Assembly: GCF_963678635.1 (NCBI RefSeq)
Contig: NC_087066.1
Span: 31,811,301-31,875,300, forward strand
DNA length: 64,000 nucleotides
Reading direction: 5' to 3'
Source of the DNA: Symsagittifera roscoffensis
Lineage: Eukaryota > Xenacoelomorpha > Acoela > Convolutidae
Shown here: piece by piece, positions 1-12,891 of the stretch
Layout of the letters: each line of letters opens with the position of its first letter
How positions within the stretch are numbered: position 1 is the first letter of the stretch
Position numbers and translations under genes: made by a program
The notes under the pieces: generated by a model
What the model was told of the DNA's origin: nothing
Database searches by the model: none
What the model saw: only the letters and a program-made list of their open reading frames with translations

Positions 1-3000
1 GAAAACCCTTTTTTCAGCTTCTGTTTTCGATTTCGCCCACATCTGCATTTCCAGTTCTCACCTTCCACATGCGTGAAGTAATATTTAACAACGTGCTTAT
101 TCATGCCAACACTGTGTGCACATGCAGAACTGAAAGGTAAACAACACTGCGAGAAAGTAAAGTGGAAGGATTTTCGCAGCAGCTTGCATTTGGTTGACGT
201 AATGAATGACGTAATGATGTGACGCGTTGTTCGCAGTGAACCTTAGATAAAATAATTTCTGGAATTTTTGTAATACTCCATACGCAAGAAATAAATAATT
301 TCCCTAAAAGTTCTCGAAAAATACATAATTTTTATTTTAAATTAGTCGAAATAAAATTATTTATCAAAAATTATTCCACTACCATTATTTTTACGGAGCC
401 CCTGGGTGATGTGCCCGCCAGATATGCCCATATACATGCCAAATCTGGTCACAACTGATGCAGATATGGTCCTTGCAAGCTAGATCTGTTCAGAATTGCG
501 ACAAAAAAAAACAATTCACTCCTGTGCAGCTATGTTACTTTTGTGATCAGAACTGTTTTTATGCCAGACATGGAATTTAAGTGAGCAGCTCTGCAATTGG
601 ACGAAAATTTCGGTACGGGTCGTTTCTTGACATATATCCCATAAGAACCGCCTGTTCTGATTATTTACTCTGGCAATATCAGGTATGTTAGTCTGTTGCA
701 ACCGAGTAAAAGACTTTTTTCCGTAAACAACGTTTTTCACAGGACTTCTGGTCCATTCTGTTGGAAATACTGCAGCAGACACATTTTGAGCATTAGTATC
801 CAGTTTAAAATTGGTTGGTTTGGATCGCCCGCTACTATGTTTGAATGAAGATCCAAGTTTGAGAACTATAGCGTTTGTTCTTTTTTTGCGCTATGATTTT
901 TTTTTCTTTCTCTTTTTTTTTGCGCTATGCAATCTATCAGATTTGAAGGATCTACTTAACAATCTCAACACCACCCCCCATCAATCAGAATGCAGCAACA
1001 CTCGAACTCTCAATACAAGCTCTAGTGCTAATTTACTGTGTTTGTTTATAGGGGTGGAGGAGATGCATTAGTAGATACAATAGGGGGGAGGAGGGAGATT
1101 GTCAAATAGATCCGATTTGAAATTCTTAAGTTCCTTTGAATCAAGAGCTATTTTTCGGTTTTTTCTACTACAATGACAATAGGGGAAAGAATCAATTGTT
1201 AGAAGTTTTTTCGTGTTTAATTTGTGTATAATTTTGTGTTTGATGTTTTGTAAGCGTTTCAGTTCAGCTTCTATTTGTTCCTGAATGTGGAACTGTAACC
1301 GCCGTCATTTTGTTGTATTGCCCCCGAAATTTCATAACAATTTCGATTGGTCCGGAATATTATTTTTCAAGTTTTTTTAGATTAGACAATGCTGCGAGGC
1401 TGCCGTGACTTTCAACGGGTCTTTTTGAGTTTCAGGATTGCTTATGTTAAGAGTAAATATGTCCCTTAATAATGTATTTACAGCCGTGTTCAATTTCCTA
1501 ACTTATGCGAGGTCTCGTACTGCGGCTTGAAAAAACTCGGTTGCTTCCACTTTCGCCTGTTTCCGTGATAGCAAAGTGAACATATTGAACGGTATGTTTC
1601 TGAGGCCTTTGAGGTATTCTCCAGGAGTTCCCTAAGTTGTCGTGTAGTCTCAATCTAATATATAACACTTGTTTATGTGCCTAAAATTGTCAGAATTATG
1701 CTGGCACTATAGTACGGACTTCTTCTCATCGAGTGACCTGCATCGCTTAGGGGGTCAACTCTAACGTATCAAAAATATAATTTGCTATTTGTGACAACTA
1801 CCTGACATCTTTTCAAAAAAACTTGTTACATATATTCTCCCCTGTAGCAATAGGGGAGGGGGTTATTTGTCCACAAGGTACAAAGTTTGTGTATGCTTAA
1901 TTGTTTAATTTTTTTTTATAGGAGGGCCAATTCTTTAGAAAGTGCCATAACGATAGTTAACAAGACCCCAAAAGGAAGACAATTGGCCGATATCTCATTC
2001 TTGACATTCTTCTACAAGATCTCTTTTTAAAGAGAACGAAGAGTGCACTTCACCCTTTATGAGGCTGATGGATCTCCATGAAACTTTGTGATCGTAACAA
2101 CAATTGGTTCGCGGAAGTCAAACACTGCAGGGGACCCTAAACCTGTCAGCAAATTTGCGTTTGACTGTCATTCACCGACTAAAGCCCTTCTGTCCCGATA
2201 TACGACACCAAAATCACGTGATATAATTGACTATTGACCTGCAGCCGAGCTTGTGAAATCGTATTTCATAATAGATTGTATTTTTTTTTGAATTGTTGAT
2301 AGACCTTTTCAGTATATTAACAAATTATGAGTTTACCTTTATCGGTCTTTAGATTTTAGAGTTAAACAAAAATGTGTATACCAATGCCATTATGTCAACA
2401 CTGAGGCAACGTGGTTTGTTTTTCAACAATGGACAAAACAATCACAACCAGCGGTGACTCTTATCCTATGAATTTTAAAAAAGCTTTCAAATTTACAAAA
2501 AAAAATAGTTTTCATGTCAAACTTTCGTTTACATGCTTTGTTCGATTTTTCTACTGTTTTGTTCCGACTTTCAAATAAATGGCGCAATATTTGTGCTCGA
2601 GGTGTTTTTTTTTCTCCATACAAGTTTCGATTTTATAACTAGCATTTTTTGTTGAATTTTATGAAATCATGTGGTTTTGTTGTCTAAAAAAAAGATTTCA
2701 CCTGGAATCATTTTTCTCAAGGTTACGGGAGTTACAGATGACTAATTTGAGCTAATTCACGCTCGAAAAAATTCGTGCTAAAAAGAGTGAGCGGTTATAT
2801 AATCCATCTTAGAAACTTGTACGAACTGAATTGGGGCATGCTATTTGGTCTATTTTTAAGTTAGTTTCATGTGAATTATGTAAGTTTGTATTTTACATAA
2901 CGTGTGAAGGATGGTTTTCAGAAAAAAAAATGTTTTCGAAATTGTTTTTTTTTTTTTCAAAATTTCCTCCATTTTCAAGCACAAACTACTCCAAAGACCA

Positions 3001-5487
3001 GACCTCAAATTGCAGACAGATTTTCGACGTTTCGCCCAGTACGAGCAGTTTTGTTTGTTTTCATTGCTAATTCGCGAGTATAATTTTTTCGGAAACTTTT
3101 GGATAATCCATCCATTTAACCTTCGTTTTCACTGTCCGCCCACTAAATTGAAGAAAACAAATAGTCTTTTCTGGAGAAGATGTCAGCACCTAGTCAACCG
3201 TTCTTCCATTTTTTTAGTGTTTTTTTATTTCCACAGCGTGTACAACGAAGAAAAGAGCTGCATTGCGATTGTCCATCCTGTATTGCTAATCTCTTTTAAC
3301 TTTCGGGAGAAATTCCCTCAATTCTTTTGAGTTGCAGAGTCATGATAATAATCATCATAATAATAATTCCAAAAAAAAAATTCTTTTGAAAATCAATATA
3401 ACACCAACCTCCCGGATTGGCAAAAAGAGATTCAGTATGACAATTTGTCAGGCACAAAGAACCTTGAGCTTTCGTCTAGCTACAGCGTTCCTCTTTTAAG
3501 CAGCTTGGGAGCCTTTTCAAGCTACTGCAGCCAAGTTTGTAGGCATTCGCCAGTTATGGGCCTCAAAAATTTAAGTGCGAATTCTTAGCATGGTTCACGA
3601 ACTCGCACTTGGAATTCGTGAATCGAGCAACTTTTGGCTTAGGCCAGCAACAGTCCCTAATTTTAAGGACAGCTTTTCATCAAAAAAATTTAAATTCAAG
3701 TTGAAATGATTTTATTGCGGTTTATTGATTTCTTCTGAGTAGAATTTAAGGAGACAGCTATCTTATGAAACTGCTCCAGGTTCAGGTTCCAGGGAACCTA
3801 AAGAGAGCCATAGCGGATGAACCAGGTGTTCGTGCGGTTCAATTAGGTTTCCTATTTATGGATCATTGCCTTAAAAAAGCCCTCCGAAAACTGATAAAAT
3901 ACATAAAACAAAACTTGAGAATAGACTAGAAAAATGAAATGGAATTCACGAAAAATTGAAACTACCTAACGTAATTCCCACAGCGTTGTTAGCAAACGCT
4001 TGCTTTGTATATTATCCTTGTGTACTGTCTTGAATAGACACAGATGGTTTTCGACCCCTGAATAAAACTGTCGTTTTTGTTCAGGCCTTCTCGCGCAGTG
4101 AATAGGAAAAAACTATGTATTAGTTGATATTCTTTTTCAACCGATATTGACTACCTCAAATAAATTTTGAAGGTTTTTAAGTGCATTATCGTATTGAAAC
4201 ACTTTCCTTGTAATTCATATTCCAAACAAATATTCCAAAAATGTGATCGATTTTTCCGTTTTTTGGACCGTTTTCCGTTTTTCAAAATAGCTATGTTATA
4301 ATTTTTAGTGAGATTTTTTCATAGATTTGATTAAGTGAGTCAAAGAGTTCAATGTTTCCATTTCCACTCTGAGTCTTAACAAAACTTTTGGACTAGGAAG
4401 AACTTCCTGGAAGATGATTGAGATCATTTAGTTCATGGCTAGCTGCAATATTTCACTGAGGTTTTGAATATTTTCGAAACAATTAGATTGTGAAAGTTGA
4501 TCAAGTTGTTAGAGCCTACAAACATTTAGTAAGCTAAGTTCATCAGATGCGATGACTATGAAGTCATGTATTTTGGCATAAACATTAGATTTTTTTAGTT
4601 AACCAGTCAGAAGCCTAACCAAAACGTTAACTATTTAAGGTTAACTAAGCTAATGGCTGTCTTAAAAGAGCTCACTTTGTAAATTACAGCACACGTGCAA
4701 TTTGAACCCACTCTCTACCGATGGGTCACAACGACACCCTGATTTAACAATTTTTAAGTAAATGAACAATGAGCATTTCTGTGTTGTATTCAACTCATGA
4801 TTTGAATCTTTTTTTTTTGGAAGTTTCAAAGCAGGGACTTCGTTTGAAACCATCGTTCCAGTTGAGCTTCAGTGTCAGTTAATAAAGATGCGTTCTAAAA
4901 ATCGATTAAAGGCTTAATTGCATCCAATTGATAATTGAGCCTTAAAATTTTTCCTACTTTAAGCCTAGCTGAGCAATTTTTTTGAGCCATAATGAAACAT
5001 CTTAGACTTTTCAAAACGTAAAATGTTAGCAGAGCTATTTTCAATTTCATTTAATAAAAAAATTGTGACCTTCAATTTACATATTTGAGTTGACTGTTTT
5101 CCAGTTCCCCTTCCCTTTTTAAATTCAGGGCTCTTTTTCCTCCCCCCCCCCCCCCCCCCCCCCCCCAACCTGCAAAATTTTACTAGTGAAATTTTGTTCA
5201 CGTTATCCGAATGTTACGAAAATTGGCATTCAAACTATTTAGGCCATGACAAACATATTTGGTCTTCATAATTAACCTTATAATACCCCTCATTACACCA
5301 TAAAATTCATGCTTATGTGAGGTGGGGGAAAAGGAAAAAGGGCCAAATTCAGTTTTGAAAAGTTTTTTAACTTTTATCATAATGCAATGAAATTTGGCAT
5401 GGTGAATAAACTAATAACTGTGAACAGATTTGGGCTTCATACTTCACATCGTAACATGACGCATATAGCCATAATAATGCGTACAAC
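1..5487. other. Gene-free AT-rich stretch
   Basis: I find no coding region here. The short ORFs are low-complexity, rich in Phe, Leu and Lys, and lack domain motifs or plausible splice partners. There are several T runs and one 24-30 nt C run near 5142-5166. A minus-strand stretch near 4675-4735 resembles a decayed tRNA-like repeat head, but too weakly to annotate separately. Confidence 0.6.
5142..5166. repeat. Poly(C) tract
   Basis: This is an almost pure run of about 25 C residues in an otherwise AT-rich region. Such a tract is length-unstable and error-prone in assembly. It makes the apparent glycine-rich ORF on the minus strand meaningless. Confidence 0.9.
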
Positions 5488-5862
5488 CATGTGCGGATTT
5501 AGGGGGGGCGCTTCATCTTTTCAGGGATTCGACCCAATGCCGACCCACAGGATCCCACTTTGTACTATTTTGAGATACCCATTTTTGGCTAACTGACCCT
5601 AAAATTTTTCTAAAAGCCGCTTTGGCGCCAATATATGCTAATTTTCAGGTGGGAGCGCGCTCCAAAAAAACGCGATTTTTTGGTCAAAGTTTTCCAAAAA
5701 GTGCCTAAAAACGCCCTTTTTGTGTTTTTTTCAAAATTTTGCTTGCGGCGCAGAAATTTTGGCAAAAACATGGTCGTTGTAGTGCTTTACGAGAGCTCAG
5801 AAAATTTCAAATTTTTTTTTAAAATCCGCCGCCCCCTCGAGAAAATCCTAGATCCGCCCCTG
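5488..5862 (+). mobile_element. hAT-type MITE, complete copy A
   Basis: This is a 375-bp non-autonomous DNA transposon. The right end reads GAAAATCCTAGATCCGCCCC then TG, whose complement CAGGGGCGGATCTAGG is a hAT-style terminal inverted repeat. The left end is a decayed version (CATGTGCGGATTTAGG). The flanks are cgtacaac and tgtacaac, a 7/8 match and so an 8-bp target duplication typical of hAT. Internal landmarks shared with other copies are GGCGCCAATATA, a GGGAGCGCGC block, TGCGGCGCAG and GAGAGCTCAG. Confidence 0.85.
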
Positions 5863-6041
5863 TGTACAACCAACAGAAAGTCGGTATTTTGAAAGATGGA
5901 GGGAAAGAGGAAAAGAGCCTTTGACTTTAAAACTACTTAATACGCAAATTTTTTTAAACAGCTGCCTGGTTAGAATCAAAATTAGTTTTTTGAATTAAAA
6001 TTGAGGCACCTGCTCATACGTACGGAAGTGGACTGTATTAT

Positions 6042-7738
6042 TCACCATAGGAACATTTGATCAAATTCAACATTGTTGTCTTCTATGAGAAACAAAACAT
6101 CATCATCATTATTGTTCACAGGTTCCAATACATAATTGAATATGAATGGAATTGAGCATTCTTTTGAGTACCAATTTATTCTGGCGTGATTCTCCCACTT
6201 ATACAGAGAGTCAGTGATGTCAAAGTTGCCATAATAAACAGATGAAGCCTTAGAATCTACAGACCCCGTGACGATTATGATGGTTTTTTCACGGGAGAAA
6301 GAAGATATTGAATCTATGTGCTCATGGATTGGATGGTGACAAGGCTGAGGGAACGTTAAGTGGATGGAGCGCCGTGCAATGATAATTTTCTCACTAACTC
6401 TGTCAAAAAAGCAATAAGAAGAAGAATCACAGGTAACGTTGCTGAGAGGCTTACTCTGACACGCAGCTACATAAAAAGCGTTATCATTCTTCTTGTTTGG
6501 CTGCACTCGGATTTGTTTGGCCTCTGAATCCCAAGAAAACCAAACAAACGAACCCATCCTATCTAAATCGCAAGGCGCAAGCACGTGTTGCATGTCATTT
6601 GGATAGGACGTCTCATGCCACTGATTCTTTTCCTGGAAATCGATCACGTAAAAAGCTCTTTTTGTATTATTTCCTTGCGTCTCAGAAGGACAACGGCCAA
6701 CAACAAACACCACGCAGTTTCTCGTTGTGTAGAAAACTTGCTCGACGAAAACTGTATCTGACTCCAAAAAATTCGAACTTCTACAATTTGACCTTTTTGA
6801 GTAACTTCGTAACAATCGTCAGTGAAACAGCCAACAACTGACTTAAATTTCAGTTCCGATGAAGATTTGGTCTTTTTCACTTTTCCCGCCTTCAATTCGG
6901 GCTGCGATTTTTTCACAACAGCTGGTCCAGGATTTTCATTTTTCACCTCAGGCAAGTTCAGTTCTTTTGTTAATGCAGTAAGAGTTTTTTTAATCAATAA
7001 TTTGAATCCTTTGCGCGTTTCAAACTTTTCTTCATTCATGTGGTACTTTTCAACTTCCAAATGGGACATAGTGAAAGATTCAATGTCAGCTTCAACAGCT
7101 GAAAAAGAAGTAACAAGAGTTCCGTTTGACTTGCAAAGCAAACCTCGCAAATCAGTTTGGGTTTGGCCTATTTTTTGAACGTGGTCTTTCAACCATTTCC
7201 GTGCATCTGAGAACTCTGTGAACTTGGCCCTAATTTCTGTAATTAGAGTATGTTTCACATTATCCAGTGTAGATTCCACTTCTTTAATCATCTGTTCAAC
7301 TTCTTTTTCATGGACATCAACAATGCTCAAAACATCTTCGCTTTTTTTAAGAGCCACTTTTTCATTTTTTTCCCAATCAGTCAGCAATTCGAACACTTTT
7401 GATCGCAATTCAGATGCTTTTTTGCCCAGCAACATAGTGTCATGTTTACGATGCTTTTCCAGACATTTGGAGCAGAAAGTTTCGCTACATGTGATGCAGT
7501 AGTCTAGGCAGAGTTGCTTGTGATCCGGACATACAGCGGGTTCCATGTTTCTATGGTCCAGCACGTTGTGGCTCTTCTTTATGTGAAACCCAACGCAAAC
7601 ATCGCAGAGAAACTCGACTGGTTTTGTTGGATCATCTGAGACGTTGCATTGAGTGCATTTGTAGAGAAGGTCTGCTGCGATTGACTCTTCGCAGCTACTG
7701 CATAGTCTAGTCGATTCATCGCTTACAGCAGCCGCCAT
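6042..7738 (-). CDS. Tandem B-box / coiled-coil protein (TRIM-like without RING), frameshifted
   Basis: The start is the ATG at 7738, beginning MAAAVSDE. Residues about 13-62 form a first B-box-like zinc module (CSSC, CTQC, CDVC, H). Residues about 70-100 form a second (CPDH, CITC, CSKC, H, H). About 150 residues of charged helical, probably coiled-coil, sequence follow, then a basic Ser/Lys linker and about 250 beta-rich residues ending in FLW. This is the order of TRIM-family proteins, but no RING is present in this exon. The frame breaks in a run of six A (plus strand 6766-6771), where one base appears missing. With one more base the span is exactly 566 codons, so an assembly error or a recent mutation is likely. 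A small intron at this point is not supported by splice sites. The function is probably as a protein-binding or ubiquitin-related adaptor; substrates are unknown. Confidence 0.8.
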
Positions 7739-7832
7739 TTTATAAAGAAAAATTCAACACTATCTGAAAAGTAAAGTAATGTTAATGTGCTAATGTAGCA
7801 ATAATTTCAACATCATTACTAGCATTTCTAAT

Positions 7833-8095
7833 CACCAGCGGACTTAGGCGAGGGGGAGGGGGCGAGGGGGCTCCTTTCTTGAATTATTTTGAGACATTCA
7901 TTTTTGACTGACTGACCTTAAATTTATATTCTAATTTTGACAGTTTTTTTGGCCTGATTTTTTTGAAAAATTGGCCTGCGGCGCAGAAAGTTTTATCGAA
8001 ATACATGTAAGGTTTTTATAAAGATTTGGGAGAGCTCAGAAAATCAATTAGGAATCGACCTAAAAAAAAAGGTCGACAAAATTTTTGAAACATAT
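7833..8095 (+). mobile_element. hAT-type MITE, partial copy B
   Basis: This stretch shares the GCGGACTTAGG start, the G-rich block, the GACATTCATTTTTG region, GCGGCGCAGA, GAGAGCTCAGAAAATCA and the GTCGACC...GGTCGAC motif with copy A. The right terminal repeat is missing or decayed, and another copy in the opposite orientation follows at once. Confidence 0.65.
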
Positions 8096-8125
8096 TTTAA
8101 ATAAAAAAGAAAACATTTTTTTTTG

Positions 8126-8400
8126 CAGTGGCGTGTACAGGATTCGATGAAAAGAGAAAGGAGGGTTCTATTATTTGTCGACTTTTTTTGATCGACCAAA
8201 ATTATTTTTCCAGCTTCCATAAAACCCTGCCCTATAATTTTGAAAAAAGCACAAATGACTTTGCAGGGCACTTGAAGGGTAGTTTTGACAAGAACGCTCC
8301 TCAAAGTTACATATATTGCAGTTGAAAAAGTTTTTGGTCGGTTGCTCAAAATAGATGTCGTAAAATAGTATCCATGGGGCTGGGGAACGGTGATGAGAGG
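8126..8400 (-). mobile_element. hAT-type MITE, diverged inverted copy G
   Basis: It starts CAGTGGCGTGTACAGG, a plausible hAT-type terminus, followed by the TTGTCGAC...GATCGACC block seen near the right end of copies A and F, here in opposite orientation. Copies B and G are thus nearly head to head. The right boundary is uncertain. Confidence 0.45.
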
Positions 8401-8747
8401 GTCGAATCACATGAAGCATACGCAAATGCCCTTGCACGCCTTCTTAAATCCCTTGCAATGCCAATTTGGCCTATTTGGAATAGCTATTGCGTGCTATATG
8501 GCTCGCGCTCACAGCTCAAATTTAGTGTACAATCCTGCTCAAGGCGCTTTTCGAAAAAGTTTATAGATGGGTCATAAAAAACTGCCAAATTTTTCCTGAA
8601 AATATTAATGTTTGTAATAACTCGGCGCCTAGGCGGCAGAAAAATTCGATTCTGAAATCAATAAAAACTGAATTGAGACGCGCTAGTTGCTCCATTGTTT
8701 AGAAAAGCTTGGCATTAGAAATGATACGGTAATCAAAATTTTTTCAC

Positions 8748-10030
8748 ACAGAGGCGAAGCTTCGTTTCGCGCCACTTGCGATGCAACAAGTACAAGATTA
8801 AAACAGTATGGAACTGAAGAAGTAGCAAACGAGACTACGAGCGAAGACAAAAAAGAAAAACTAGAAAAACGATTTTTTTTTAAATGAATAAAAAGAAACT
8901 TTTTTTTTCAAGATTACATTAATTTAAGTTTTTTTCAAGAGTAAGAAGGCCTTGTGAGGTTGATATTGAGCATTCGAAAATACGGAGCCGGAGTCTTATC
9001 GACCTCGAAACAAAACCAAAAATTTGTAGGAAACAAAATATTAGAAATTCCGACAAAACTACACCCGACAAATAATAAGCTGAAAATCAACCGAAATGTA
9101 CTGCCTATATATTGTCCACGAGTGCTTTATATGTACTGAATGCAAGACCTAATTCGTCAACTAAACCGACAGAGTTTAAGTCGACAACCATAAAGCAGAA
9201 AATTAGAAGTGCAACAGTAACCCAACAGCACAGACTAGGAGAAAAAAAATGAGAAGACTGCCGTAAAACAAAAATCATAAAAAAGTGTCGTGAAAAGCCA
9301 AATCTACTAACTTGTTTTTATCTTTGTAACAATTTGTCTGGAAAAAAAATCATTTTAAAAAAAACAACATGCCAAAAAACAACTGAACGTTGAAATTGTA
9401 TTGGAATAAAAATTAAGTCGCGGTAATAACCCAGCAATGCTAAAAACAAGATTTTTAATTGGATGCGTGATAACTCGTTGCTCATTAACCGATATAGCAA
9501 AATATTTTTTTAAAAATCTTGCAAAAAGCCGATAGCTCAAATACGTCCATTAATAGTCTTCAGAAAAGTAGAAAAAAAATTGAACCCTCAAAAAAATTCT
9601 GCACAACGGGAACTAAGCCAAAAAAAACGAAAAAGACGGATGATTGTCCAAAAAAGCAGAATTCAGAAAAAAGCAGAAAAAAACAGGTTCTGACAGGTTG
9701 AAACTAAAACTAACATAAATAATAGATAAAAAAACATTAAGAAATTAAGTAGACAAAATTAAAGCCGAACAACTTCAGTGCCGAAAATCTACCAAAATTT
9801 ATCGAATCTGATAAAATATTAAAAACAACTCTTAACGTAAACACAAGGCCAATACAGCAACCATGCTAACAATTAAGCATGCGTATGAACCAATGGGTAC
9901 AAAATATACTGATAATCATTTGACCAATTGATATAAAAAATATACTGATAATCGTTTGTGAACAAGTTTATATACGGGGAACAAAGTCTAGCACGTACCC
10001 GATTGCAATACATTTGCTTGTCGCAAGGGT
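8748..10030 (+). repeat. Dispersed repeat family 'GCGAAGC', long copy
   Basis: The copy begins with a palindromic module related to GCGAAGCTGAGCTTCGC followed by CCACTTGCGATGCAAC. It ends with TATACGGGGAACAAAG, ACCCGATTGCAATAC and TTGTCGCAAGGG. The start (CTTGCGAT) and end (TCGCAAG) are inverted relative to each other. The interior near 9171-9240 and 9590-9640 aligns by eye with 39208-39300 and 39635-39690. I do not recognise the class; it is non-coding. Confidence 0.5.
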
Positions 10031-11628
10031 AAATATGTATATCGGTTCTTCGCAAATTTTGAGTAAGTTACGTTATATTTTGCACCGACTAACAGGCTAC
10101 TGATGTAGTGGAACCATTGTCAAAAATAGGTTCTGAAGAATTGGTTTATCTGACTATAATAACTAACCTTTGAGTTTTTGGAAGAATCCTCAACTATTTG
10201 GTGGTAAATTAGGGGAAATATTATCAATTACTGCCTACGCTTCAAATTTAGCGACAAATGTGCTTCGTCTTCTCTGCTTTTCTGTTCAGACGAGAACATA
10301 AGTTTTCTAATAATTCAGGTAAGAAGTAATCTTATTAGCACGGCTTAAGTTTAAAATTGCTCTTTTCATCAACCGTAATATGTTTTTTAAACATTTCAAT
10401 TATTTACAATTTAAATTGAGATCTTCAGTAAGTATTAAAATTTACTTGAGTTGGCGGGGAAACAAAAACTTCTTTTTTGTTCAAACTAGTTCAGCAAGGT
10501 GCACGCTCTATTACATAAAAAACTTTGGATCTTGTTAGCTATTCCCCCCCCCATCCTATAGTACCTTGTAAAGAATCCCCCCAACTATAAAGAAAAAATT
10601 GAACAGTTAAGCTCTTAAGAAATTTGTACCTTGTTAATTATTTCTGAAATTGTTTTCTCATGGCAAGAAACACGACACAAAAAGACAGGCAAAACAGATG
10701 TTTTTTTGGCAGTTTTTTTGATTGGACAGTTTCTTCAATCTGTGTTTTGTCAAAACGCACAATATCATAAGCAAGTAAAAATAAATTCGATTTACTCTAC
10801 TAAACAAGCAAAAGTATTGAGTGAATGTACTGTATTATAAGTTAATTTCAGCGACCTGCGGTAGAAAAGCATAATACAGCACGTGGTTATTAAAGTTAAA
10901 TTTTTTTTACATATGAACGTCATTTTGCTGAAAACAAAAGTTTCATTTCGGGAACATGTACAGTAAAATGATCAAACATAACTCAGTTACTACGCGTTGA
11001 AAAAAAATCAAATACTTCTCAGATTTATAAAAAATGATACCAAATTAATTTCTCAGAATTATGTCTCTAATCTCCTTTGAAAATCTTCTTTTATCGACTG
11101 CTAGACAGAAGCGATAATTTCTTACGATGTAAATCAAAACTACCCGCATTGGAGTTGCATGAATAATAATCGTGGATAGGCGCACAATTTTGTGTCTGTA
11201 TGTTCCTGGATTCCAGAGACAAGTCTTTAAACATGTTAAAATTGTGTCAGAACGATCAAAGGAAAGTAAAGAATAAAAGAAGAACAAAGGGAGCGTCCTT
11301 GTTGCGGAATCTGCTTAAAATGCACAAAATGCACAGTTTCGCCTCGTAATGCTTGAAACATAAAAAAGACTTTATATGCGCTGGATTTCGCATCTCAACA
11401 AAGTCAGAAAAATCCATTAAAGTTGAGTTTTTTGTCAGTGTCCATAAAAGTGAAAAAAAAAATCGATTAAGGTTTAGAAAAGGAGTAGGATGTACACTCA
11501 CTTTGCAAAAATTTTGCATTACTTATTTGTTAAATGCAGAAATTCTTGCAATATTTTTGGCGACGCGAAACGACAATAAAGTAGAAAAAATTCATTTTAA
11601 TATAATTTTGTACTTGTTTTTATAATCC

Positions 11629-11646
11629 ATTATAATGGATTTTAAA
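11629..11646. repeat. Perfect 18-bp palindrome
   Basis: AATCCATTATAATGGATT is its own reverse complement. A related half-site, AATCCATTATAATCAATT, occurs near 11763. No function is evident. Confidence 0.6.
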
Positions 11647-11864
11647 TGAATTATATTGCATGTTTGGCGAGAAAAAATTGATTTATATCCACTTTTTTGT
11701 CCAATTTTGTTGTCTAAGCCTAACCTGGGAATCAATTATATTGACAATGTTTTAGACTTCAAAAATCCATTATAATCAATTTTTTTTCAGTTTTCTTAGA
11801 TGAGTCTAACAATTATTTGCTGTCGCAATGATCGGGCATGGCAAACGGGTACTAGCTTTTTCCG

Positions 11865-12793
11865 TACCCGGGTTGACCTCCATACACCAAAAATGGTTAT
11901 CATACAATTCCATACATCAGGTGTATGGAAAAATGCTTGTCATACAATTTTCATACAATTTCTAAAAATGGTTGAAAACTGGTATAAACTTATTTCTGTG
12001 GATGTTTGATTCTTATAAAACAGTCTGGTGATAAAAAACTGAGGTTCTCGTTTTTTGAAAAAAATGATTATCATACAATTCCCATATATGGGAATTGTAT
12101 GACTGGCATTTTTTTGATGGCGACTTAGTAATTTTGAAAATTTGGCCCAAAAAATTTTTTGTTTTATTTTTCAACCGCAAATCGAATTTCGTACGCAAAC
12201 AAACATTTTTCGAAGTTTTTTTTTGCATGCAAAATTTAATATTTTGTGTGCATAACTTAGTCCTGGATACGATAAAATTGGCTTTTATTTTCTTTTCACT
12301 AAAATGTTTTTTTCAAAAACGCTGAAAATTCCTATTTCTTTTGTATGGGGTGTTAATGTGAGCCTTGATCAATGTCTGATAACTTGAAAAATCAAAAATT
12401 TAAAATAATCATCATTAAAAAATTTTGCCAAAAAATAAAAGTTCGTTACTTTTGTTATATCAATTGTGAAAAACATCCAAATTCAGGTCGTTTGCTATGC
12501 ATTGTAAATGCAAGACCGTCCAACCTTTGGTGTTTTGAGTAACCAAGGTCTTTGTCACTTGTGTTCGGTTGCAAACACAACCGGAAATTTTTCAGAAACT
12601 AAATTTAGAAAGAAAAAATCAAAATTTTTGGATTATGGAAAAACACCTATCATACAATTTTCATAAATGGAAAAATGTTTATCATAGAGATTTCATACAA
12701 TGTTCTGTACGTATGGCATTGTATGGAATTGTATGACAAGAAGTTTTTCATAAATGGAAATTGTATGATTAGAAGTTTTGGTCAACCCGGGTA
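11865..12793. mobile_element. 929-bp inverted-repeat element with CATACAATT repeats
   Basis: The left end is TACCCGGGTTGACC (11865-11878) and the right end is its exact complement GGTCAACCCGGGTA (12780-12793). Inside each end lie several copies of TCATACAATTTTCAT-like repeats in inverted arrangement. A perfect 32-bp palindrome is at 12071-12102. There is no transposase, so this is a MITE or foldback element. No clear target duplication is visible beyond flanking T runs. Confidence 0.7.
12071..12102. repeat. Perfect 32-bp palindrome inside the 929-bp element
   Basis: The half-site TCATACAATTCCCATA is followed directly by its reverse complement with no spacer. The same CATACAATT word is repeated in the flanks of the element, so this may be a recombination junction of two repeat units or a binding-site pair. 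Confidence 0.9.
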
Positions 12794-12891
12794 TTTTTTT
12801 TGTTTACAGATTGACTGAAGTTAGGTCCATCTTCAATCTAAGTAGCCAGAGTTTTTTTTTGTTTCTAATTTATGCCTCTTAAGTGTAATAG

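Noticed and set aside
2911-3330. 139-codon plus-strand ORF
   Set aside because: Phe-rich translation of T runs with no recognisable motif.
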